NCBI RefSeq assembly: GCF_001955535.1
Contig: NZ_MPVN01000004.1
Location: forward strand, 434,001-498,000
Length of the DNA: 64,000 nucleotides
Direction: 5' to 3'
From: Paenibacillus sp. FSL H7-0326
GTDB lineage: Bacteria > Bacillota > Bacilli > Paenibacillales > Paenibacillaceae
In this document: one piece after another, positions 57,857-64,000 of the stretch
How the letters are laid out: each line of letters opens with the position of its first letter
Numbering within the stretch: the stretch's first letter is position 1
Made by a program: the position numbers and the translations under genes
Notes under the pieces: generated by a model
Database searches by the model: none
What the model was told of the DNA's origin: nothing
The model's input: the letters and a program-made list of their open reading frames with translations, nothing else

Positions 57857-60796
57857 ATGAAGAAAATTTTATCCGTGGCTTTGTCTACAGCAATGGCATT
57901 CTCCATGTTTGCTTCTGTAGCATTCGGTCAAACTGGTCTTACTGATGTAAACGCGCAATACAACTACTTGAAAGATAAAGGAATCTTCTCTGGATTCCCA
58001 GACGGTCAAGCACACCTTGACAGACAAATGACTCGCGCTGAGTTCGCTAAAGTCATCACTAAGACTTTGGGTCTTAAAGAAGTAGAAGGCGTTTACTCCT
58101 TCAAAGACAAAAACTACGGTGAGAAACACTGGGCAGCTCCTTATGTAGAAGCAGTTTACGCTGCAGGTATCATGGAAGGCGTTAACTCTACTAAGAAAAT
58201 CTTCGGAGTTTCTAACCCAGTAACAATTCAAGAAATGGCAACTGTACTTGTACGTGCGCTTGATCTTGAAGTACCAACTGAAACTAACAACTCTGCAACG
58301 ACATGGGCTAAAGGTTATGTTCAAGCAGCAATCAACGCAGGTCTGGTTGACGCTAACGCTAACTTCCAATCCAACGCTACTCGCGAACTTCTTGTAGGCG
58401 CTGCTTACGCAGTTGATCAAGAATTGAGCCTGTCCGTAGAATCCTACACTGTATCCGAAGCTGGTAAAGTTGTAGAATTCAAAATGACTGACGGCGAAAC
58501 TGTAAAAGTAACTTTAGATAAAGCTCTTGAAGCTAACAAAGAAACTGAAGTTAAATTTACTTACCAAGAAAAAGAATTCACTGAGAAAGTTACTTACGTA
58601 GTTACTTCTGCAACTAAAGTTGAAGGTGCTTCTGCTAACAACTTGAAACAAGTAGTAGTGAATTTTGACGGAGAAGTTGACGAAGAAACTGCAGAAGAAG
58701 TTACAAACTATTCTTTCTCTAAAACAATTGATTCCGCAGTATTGTCTGCTGATAAGAAATCCGTCGTTCTTTCCTTGAAAGGCGAAAATCTGTCTGATAC
58801 TAACAAACTAGAGAACCAAAAAGCTATCAAGATCAAAGTTGACGGCGTTAAAAACGCTGATAAATCTAAAACTTTCTCTGAAGAAGTAACATTTACTCCA
58901 GTAGACGTTACAATTCCTGAAGTTGAAGAAGTAACTGGTCTTGGTACTAAAGCGTTCCAAGTAGAATTCTCTGAGCCGGTTGACCGTGCAACAGCGATCT
59001 CTACTGCAAACTACAAAATTGATGGTAAATCCATTGCTGGTTCTGTAGAATACGTTAACTCTTCAACAGTGATCGTTACTACTGAACTCGCTACAGGAGA
59101 TCACAAACTTACAGTAAATGGAGTTAAAGATTTTGCTGGTTTCGTAGTTACTCCAGTATCCTATGACTTCACTGTAGCAGTTGATACTGAAGCTCCAACT
59201 GTAGTGACATCCAAATCTTCTGATCTTACAAAAGTGGAAATCGAGTTTAACGAGCCATTGAGATCCGTAGGTAAAGTTTACAACGGTGTATCATCCAAAA
59301 CCGGTACAGTTACTCGTTCCGGTAACAAAGTTACTGTAGTATTCACAAAAGAGAACGCACTTGCAGTTAATGAGAACACAATTGTGATTGAAGGTGCTAC
59401 TGACTATAGTGGTAACAGTGCAAATCGTGAAGTTAAGATTACTCCTACTTTAGACACTGCACGTCCTGAAGTTACTTCTCTTACTACAAGTGTTAAAGAC
59501 AACGGAGATATCTCAATTAAAGTGAAATATTCCGAAACAGTAAACTATGCAACTAATAAAGATAACTACACTATCAAAGATAAAGACGGCAAAGTAGTTA
59601 CTGGAAATGGACTTGATTCAGCAGGTCATCCTGTAAGAGAGGTTGCTCTAAGCGCTGATAAAACAGAAGCTACAATCACTCTTTCTAGCACTTTTAAACA
59701 AGGTACTTATACACTAGCAGTTGCTGGAGTACAAGATAATGCATATGTTCCTAACACAATCTTGCCTTACACTGGTACATTCGAAGTAGGCGATACAACT
59801 ACTCCGGAACTGAAAACTGCTTGGGTTGAAGAAGGTACACCTAATACTAACGGTGCGCGTGATGTAAGCTTCTACCTCACTTATAATAAAGAAATGGCTA
59901 CTGATGGTTCTGGAAGCGTATTGGAAAGAACTAAGTATAATGTGAAGTGGACTGCGGCTTCCAGCACATACGAAGCACTTCCAACTAACGCAACAGTAGA
60001 AGCTGTTACAGCCGACACAGTGAAGATTACAGTTCCTAGCACGACTAAACAAGTTTCTGCTAATGGCGCTGAGCTTAGAGTGACATTGGTAGCAGACAAA
60101 GCTGGAAACTATGCTTATAAGAACAATGGTTATGTTGGTTATGTAGTTGTTAAACCAAGTTCAGCAGTTCAAGCAACAGTAGCAAATGCTGTATCTAACA
60201 CGAAAATTGCAGTTGAATTTGATGCGAATCTGTCCAGCATTGATGCTAACGATTTTGCAATCAAGAACACTGTAACTGGTGACACTTACGAAGTTTCTTA
60301 TGATGGTAAAACTTCTGATGCTTACAACTTCGTCTTAAGAGGAGATAAAGTTCTTCCTGCTGATGCTTCAAATTATGCATTTGTTGTAGATGCAACAGAA
60401 CCTAACTCCGCAACTGAGTTTGGAGTTAAAGTACAAACTGGATTTACAATCAATCTAACTGATAAGATTGCTCCTGCTATTATTTCCGAAAACCCATTGA
60501 AAGTTACTGGAACTGGTACTTCTTACGAAGCACGTGTGACTTTCGACGAAGCAATCGCAGCTGTTTCCGGTACTAACGTAGTATCTGCATCTGTTACAGG
60601 AGTAACTGTGAGCAACGTTCAGTACAGCGCTAGTGGTAAAGATTTGGTAGTTACATTTACTACTGATAAAGCTTTGACTACTGACTCTGTAGTAACTATT
60701 GAACTGAACTCCAGCAACGAAAGCTCTAAAGTTATTAAGGATACAACTAAAGGTAATGCTGCAAAAGCATTCTCTACATCTGTAGTATTCAAATAA
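57857..60796 (+). CDS. Major S-layer protein with N-terminal SLH domains
   Basis: A 979-residue exported surface-array protein. Signal peptide MKKILSVALSTAMAFSMF, cleavage near residue 24. Three SLH domains about 28-210 (YNYLKDKGIFSGFPDG with MTRAEFAKVITKTLGL; YVEAVYAAGIMEG; YVQAAINAGLVDA) bind pyruvylated wall polymer. The rest is a chain of Ig-like modules, each with a 'VxVxFxEPV/L' and 'xxNYxI' pattern (for example FQVEFSEPVDRATAISTANY, then VEIEFNEPL). Codon choice is strongly biased to AAC, GAC, TAC, CTT and GTA, unlike neighbours, which fits very high expression. It stands alone with its own promoter and terminator. Confidence 0.92.
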   Translation: MKKILSVALSTAMAFSMFASVAFGQTGLTDVNAQYNYLKDKGIFSGFPDGQAHLDRQMTRAEFAKVITKTLGLKEVEGVYSFKDKNYGEKHWAAPYVEAVYAAGIMEGVNSTKKIFGVSNPVTIQEMATVLVRALDLEVPTETNNSATTWAKGYVQAAINAGLVDANANFQSNATRELLVGAAYAVDQELSLSVESYTVSEAGKVVEFKMTDGETVKVTLDKALEANKETEVKFTYQEKEFTEKVTYVVTSATKVEGASANNLKQVVVNFDGEVDEETAEEVTNYSFSKTIDSAVLSADKKSVVLSLKGENLSDTNKLENQKAIKIKVDGVKNADKSKTFSEEVTFTPVDVTIPEVEEVTGLGTKAFQVEFSEPVDRATAISTANYKIDGKSIAGSVEYVNSSTVIVTTELATGDHKLTVNGVKDFAGFVVTPVSYDFTVAVDTEAPTVVTSKSSDLTKVEIEFNEPLRSVGKVYNGVSSKTGTVTRSGNKVTVVFTKENALAVNENTIVIEGATDYSGNSANREVKITPTLDTARPEVTSLTTSVKDNGDISIKVKYSETVNYATNKDNYTIKDKDGKVVTGNGLDSAGHPVREVALSADKTEATITLSSTFKQGTYTLAVAGVQDNAYVPNTILPYTGTFEVGDTTTPELKTAWVEEGTPNTNGARDVSFYLTYNKEMATDGSGSVLERTKYNVKWTAASSTYEALPTNATVEAVTADTVKITVPSTTKQVSANGAELRVTLVADKAGNYAYKNNGYVGYVVVKPSSAVQATVANAVSNTKIAVEFDANLSSIDANDFAIKNTVTGDTYEVSYDGKTSDAYNFVLRGDKVLPADASNYAFVVDATEPNSATEFGVKVQTGFTINLTDKIAPAIISENPLKVTGTGTSYEARVTFDEAIAAVSGTNVVSASVTGVTVSNVQYSASGKDLVVTFTTDKALTTDSVVTIELNSSNESSKVIKDTTKGNAAKAFSTSVVFK

Positions 60797-60809
60797 TTAG
60801 TTGAGCAGA

Positions 60810-60842
60810 AAAAACAGTGGGGGGAACCCCACTGTTTTTTTG
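60810..60842 (+). terminator. Rho-independent terminator of the S-layer gene
   Basis: AAACAGTGGGG pairs with CCCCACTGTTT (11 bp, 4-nt loop), followed by TTTTGTTT. Confidence 0.95.
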
Positions 60843-60923
60843 TTTATATCTATAGAAACTTTTTCTTCCAAACTCGCGTCTATATAGTAACTTCAAAAAA
60901 AGGAAACAATTGGAGGTACAGAC

Positions 60924-63725
60924 GTGGATCATAAACATACTCAAAAAGCCTTACTTTGGATCACCGCTGCCGTACTTATTATCGGGCAAGGCACTTCCGT
61001 AGGTGCTGTATCAGATGATTCCAGTGATTTAACAGGAACGCAGGTTACTTCACATCCTCACTCAGATCAAGTAGTACAAGCACTGCCTATTCATCCATTA
61101 ACGTCCACTTATTCAGACACATCCAGATTAACACCTTCGCACTTACTTTATAGTGGGCAAGAGCCAAGATCACAACTACTTGGAGCAGGCTTGATGAATG
61201 CCAATTCCGATCTAAATCAAATCGGTGCCTCGGCCAGTAACTCAAAATCAAACTCAACTGTAAAGAACTCCTCAACAAGCAAAAGCTCCAATGTATCATC
61301 GACAAAAAGTGACAAACCCATACATACACTTAATAACCTCAAACCCGTCAAGTTAACCTCTAAGAGCACTGTTAAACTCACCGACCTCAATGTACTGACG
61401 CAAGAAGATGGCAAGACCCTCACCTACACCCTGACCTATCAGAATAATGACAGCAAGACCTTAATGCTTATTGATTATTGGACCAAAGTGAAGACAAAGG
61501 GCGGAACATTGTATTCTCCGAACCTTATCGCGCGCGATCAGGAAAAGAAAAGTGTAGCCGCAGGTTCGTCCCTTGCCGTTACCTATATTGTGAAGGTTGG
61601 AAAGAACGTAAAAGTCAGTGATCTTCTGTTCCAGATCGTGAAATGGGATTTCAGCAAACCGAACTATGAGAGCCATTTAGGGCATTTTAATGTGCCGGTA
61701 TCTTATACCTTGTCTACACCAGTCAAACAATCCAAGACCATACGTCTCAACGATATACCGGTCAAGATTAAAGTATCGAAGTTTGAGTTCCATTCGGGTA
61801 CGGATTACAACTATGCAGAGGTCAGTGTGAACCTGCATAATACGGGCTACAAGCTGCTGGAGAACCCTACCGCAAAATGGATTCTGAGAACAGCAGGAGG
61901 CAGCAACTATCCGCTGCTCTTGGATTCGGCAGAAGCTACCTTTAGTATTCAGCCACAGGAGAATAAGACATTGAAGCTGCTCTCCAGTATCCCTAAGTCG
62001 GTCAAGCTGGCAGGAGCAGAGCTCATTGTCGTGGAAGAGGAAGGCGAGGCCAAGACGGTGCTTCCGCTTGCTACCTTACAGTTGCCTGCAGCAAGTACGA
62101 CACAGACTGTAGCGACGCCGCCTTTTAAACCAAGACAAGTCACGGTGGAGAATTTGAAGCTGGAAACGACGCTGGAAGCAGCGACGGTCAGTCAGAGCTA
62201 TGGCAGCAATGATTTGTCCTTAAGCTTCAAATTCAAGAACATCAGCAAAGAAACCATCACGGTGCCTAAATACGAATTTTTATTAAAAAGCGGTAATGGC
62301 AACTCCTATCCGATTACAACGAAGGCTCTAGAGAATCTATCTTTACAGCCAGGTGCAGAGAAGACGATCAAGCTGGATATCTCCGTATCCTATGAAGTTG
62401 CTCAAGGTGCGCTAAAGCTAATCATGAATACACCTAAATCGGAGGATCCAGAGAGCAAAGCACCCGCTTACAGCTATCCTGCAGGAATTTATATACTTCC
62501 TCAGCCATCCTCAATGCAGAATACGCTTGGGCGAGAGATTTCTGTGAAGAATGATAGCGGAACCTATGGTGTGACCTGGTCTTCCATTCAACGTTTACCT
62601 TGGACAGACGGGGATTTGCTCTCTGCGAAGCTGACGGTCAAGAATACGTCGGTGAAGACGCTTCGTCTTCCAGATCTGCAAGGTGTATATACAATAGATG
62701 CAGCGAAGGACGCGAGCAGCACGAAACTGATTAAGAGTCAGGCTGCTTCACTGCTCGGACCAGGGCAGGCGGTAGATATGTATCTTATAACGAAGATTCC
62801 TACATCGCTAGATATTGCTCAGCTGCAAGTAGCACTTGAAGAGAAGGTAGGAGAAGAGACCACGGAGTGGATCAAGCTGACGAATATTGGAGCCATCCCA
62901 GAGGTGCCAGAGATTGAGAAGGATGAAGCATACACGTTAACCACACTCGGTAAAAAGGCGGAAGTCAAGACACGAAAATCCCTCGTTTATCCAGGGACAA
63001 CGACAGATCTTGTGTATACAGAGCTGGAAATGACCAATATGGAGAATCGTCAGGCCGATCTATCTCAACTCAGCGGATACTATATGTCTTCCAGCGGCCT
63101 TTATTTTAAAGCGAACGTCAAACAGATTGATTACCCGGCTGGCCCTGAAGACAAGAGCATCGTAACCATGTGGACCAAGATTCCTAAACGAGTCACGGTT
63201 TCTGATATGCGACTAATCGTCGGTGAAGGAGTTACAGAGGATAAGCTTACACCGGTGAAAGGAGAGTCAAGTGGTTACGTTAATGCGGCATCTCTTGAAA
63301 TTAGCCCGCAGCAGATAACTGCACCGACAACCGTCCAGAATTTTGAGCTGTTCCCATACCAAGTACAGACGCATACCTTCGATGCATACCTGTCAGGTGG
63401 TTCCAATGTATCTATTGAATGGTACTATACACTTAGCCAAAACAACGAGTATAGTCTTCCTGAGAATGAGCACAAGTTCATTGTCGAGATTAGTGACTCT
63501 ACTGGCAGAACCTTTGCCAAGGAGCTCGTTCCGGGCACAGACATGAAGCTAGGAGCGAACCAGGTGTTATCCTGGTCAATAGATGATCAAATCTTCGAAG
63601 ATCGCAGAGCGGGAACCTATCAAATATCCATTTATGACGAGTTCCAAGGGGAAAGGTTAAAAATCGCTGGTCAGTCCATGTACTATAATCCCAATCGCCT
63701 TCCTGCTGTAATTCCAGAAGAATAG
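60924..63725 (+). CDS. Secreted repeat-domain protein of unknown function
   Basis: A 933-residue exported protein. A hydrophobic signal segment (about 10-28, LLWITAAVLIIGQGTSVGAV) begins it, followed by a Ser/Asn/Lys-rich linker to about residue 140. About five diverged beta-sandwich repeats of 110-140 residues follow. They share 'LTxxYxNxSxKTxxLPxY', 'LxPGxxKxxxLxxxIPxSVxxxxLxLxxxE' and similar patterns (TLTYQNNDSKTLML; SFKFKNISKETITVPKYEF; KLTVKNTSVKTLRLPDL). The last 130 residues (NFELFPYQVQTHTFDAYLSG onward) resemble a BsuPI-like inhibitor fold. There is no SLH domain. GTG start behind GGAGG. Confidence 0.75.
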   Translation: MDHKHTQKALLWITAAVLIIGQGTSVGAVSDDSSDLTGTQVTSHPHSDQVVQALPIHPLTSTYSDTSRLTPSHLLYSGQEPRSQLLGAGLMNANSDLNQIGASASNSKSNSTVKNSSTSKSSNVSSTKSDKPIHTLNNLKPVKLTSKSTVKLTDLNVLTQEDGKTLTYTLTYQNNDSKTLMLIDYWTKVKTKGGTLYSPNLIARDQEKKSVAAGSSLAVTYIVKVGKNVKVSDLLFQIVKWDFSKPNYESHLGHFNVPVSYTLSTPVKQSKTIRLNDIPVKIKVSKFEFHSGTDYNYAEVSVNLHNTGYKLLENPTAKWILRTAGGSNYPLLLDSAEATFSIQPQENKTLKLLSSIPKSVKLAGAELIVVEEEGEAKTVLPLATLQLPAASTTQTVATPPFKPRQVTVENLKLETTLEAATVSQSYGSNDLSLSFKFKNISKETITVPKYEFLLKSGNGNSYPITTKALENLSLQPGAEKTIKLDISVSYEVAQGALKLIMNTPKSEDPESKAPAYSYPAGIYILPQPSSMQNTLGREISVKNDSGTYGVTWSSIQRLPWTDGDLLSAKLTVKNTSVKTLRLPDLQGVYTIDAAKDASSTKLIKSQAASLLGPGQAVDMYLITKIPTSLDIAQLQVALEEKVGEETTEWIKLTNIGAIPEVPEIEKDEAYTLTTLGKKAEVKTRKSLVYPGTTTDLVYTELEMTNMENRQADLSQLSGYYMSSSGLYFKANVKQIDYPAGPEDKSIVTMWTKIPKRVTVSDMRLIVGEGVTEDKLTPVKGESSGYVNAASLEISPQQITAPTTVQNFELFPYQVQTHTFDAYLSGGSNVSIEWYYTLSQNNEYSLPENEHKFIVEISDSTGRTFAKELVPGTDMKLGANQVLSWSIDDQIFEDRRAGTYQISIYDEFQGERLKIAGQSMYYNPNRLPAVIPEE

Positions 63726-63816
63726 TTTTTTTCTTATTACCAAGTTCTTCTTGTCTATATGGCAAAATCACTCTATCATGATAATTATGGGATTGATAGA
63801 TTAGAGGAGGAACATC

Positions 63817-64000
63817 ATGAAACGCATGTTGAAATTAGGTATGGCTGCCGTTGCGATCGGTGGTGGCATATGGATTGGATCAGTTATGAATATTACTGCG
63901 GACGGTGCATCAGTGAATACCCAGCCGGGTACAGCGGATGATCCAGTCGTTACAAAGAGTTATGTAGATCAAGCAATACAAAATGCACTAAATGGCGGGA
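63817..64000 (+). CDS. Exported protein, N-terminal part only
   Basis: Starts at ATG 63817 behind GAGGAGG and runs off the window after 61 codons. It begins with a basic-hydrophobic signal segment (MKRMLKLGMAAVAIGGGIWI) and then a polar stretch containing DDPVVTKSYVDQAIQNAL. The 'DPVVTKSYVD' motif is known at the N-terminus of secreted Paenibacillus-type cell-surface proteins; function unknown. It follows the 933-aa gene by about 90 bp with no clear terminator between, so it could be co-transcribed. Confidence 0.75.
   Translation, partial: MKRMLKLGMAAVAIGGGIWIGSVMNITADGASVNTQPGTADDPVVTKSYVDQAIQNALNGG

Noticed and set aside
1..64000. tRNA, rRNA, insertion sequences, phage attachment sites
   Set aside because: No cloverleaf-like sequences, transposase genes or flanking repeats were recognised anywhere in the window; a short tRNA could still be missed by eye.

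Overview
The window reads as a chromosomal segment of a spore-forming, flagellated, S-layer-carrying Firmicute, most likely Paenibacillus or a close relative. The evidence is moderate GC with strong AGGAGG-type ribosome binding sites, sporulation genes (spoIIR, spoIID, spoIIQ, spoIIID), and a CsaB/SLH cell-wall system next to a very large SLH S-layer gene. From about 14.6 to 45.3 kb the gene order follows the Bacillus subtilis prfA to fabZ region. The species call is inference, since no 16S gene is present.

Layout. 0-4.2 kb (minus strand): the start of an RND exporter with its TetR regulator; a TetR plus paired SMR efflux operon; and a membrane-anchored phospholipase-D-type protein. 4.5-14.4 kb (plus): a tightly packed carotenoid cluster with three CrtI-family oxidoreductases, CrtM, a CruF-like hydratase, an acyltransferase, a CrtQ-like glycosyltransferase, type 2 IPP isomerase and a GNAT protein. 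It predicts a hydrated, oxidised, glycosylated and acylated C30 carotenoid. 14.6-27.4 kb: ychF, prfA-prmC, rodA, spoIIR, ywlC, mntP, ywlE, then a ZTP riboswitch controlling ywlG-glyA, followed by upp and mnaA. The rpiB gene usual at this point is absent. 27.6-35.3 kb: the F1Fo ATP synthase operon atpZ-I-B-E-F-H-A-G-D-C, with an unusual tandem array of hairpin repeats between atpA and atpG. 35.5-45.3 kb: ywzB, murA, spoIID, spoIIQ, spoIIID, mbl, flhO-flhP, epuA and fabZ. 45.4-52.7 kb: a phosphohexomutase, then DUF5693-csaB-tagA-tagO. 52.8-64 kb: cell-surface proteins (a 1297-aa protein with C-terminal SLH domains, a small coiled-coil protein, a 979-aa S-layer protein, a 933-aa secreted repeat protein, and the start of a further secreted protein).

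How it fits together. MnaA makes UDP-ManNAc. TagO and TagA start a secondary cell-wall polymer on undecaprenyl phosphate. CsaB pyruvylates that polymer, and pyruvylated polymer is the ligand for SLH domains, which are present in the two large surface proteins downstream. SpoIIR, SpoIID and SpoIIQ act in engulfment-stage sporulation, and promoter-like sequences for sigma-F (spoIIR, spoIIQ) and sigma-E (spoIIID) are visible.

Most notable observations: (1) the covarying tandem hairpin repeats inside the atp operon, whose last copy runs into the atpG ribosome binding site; (2) a ZTP riboswitch that places the uncharacterised ywlG under folate/purine-stress control; (3) two in-frame starts, each with a strong ribosome binding site, 30 codons apart on the S-layer gene; (4) a structured element in the fabZ leader; (5) an uncharacterised repeat architecture in the 933-aa secreted protein.
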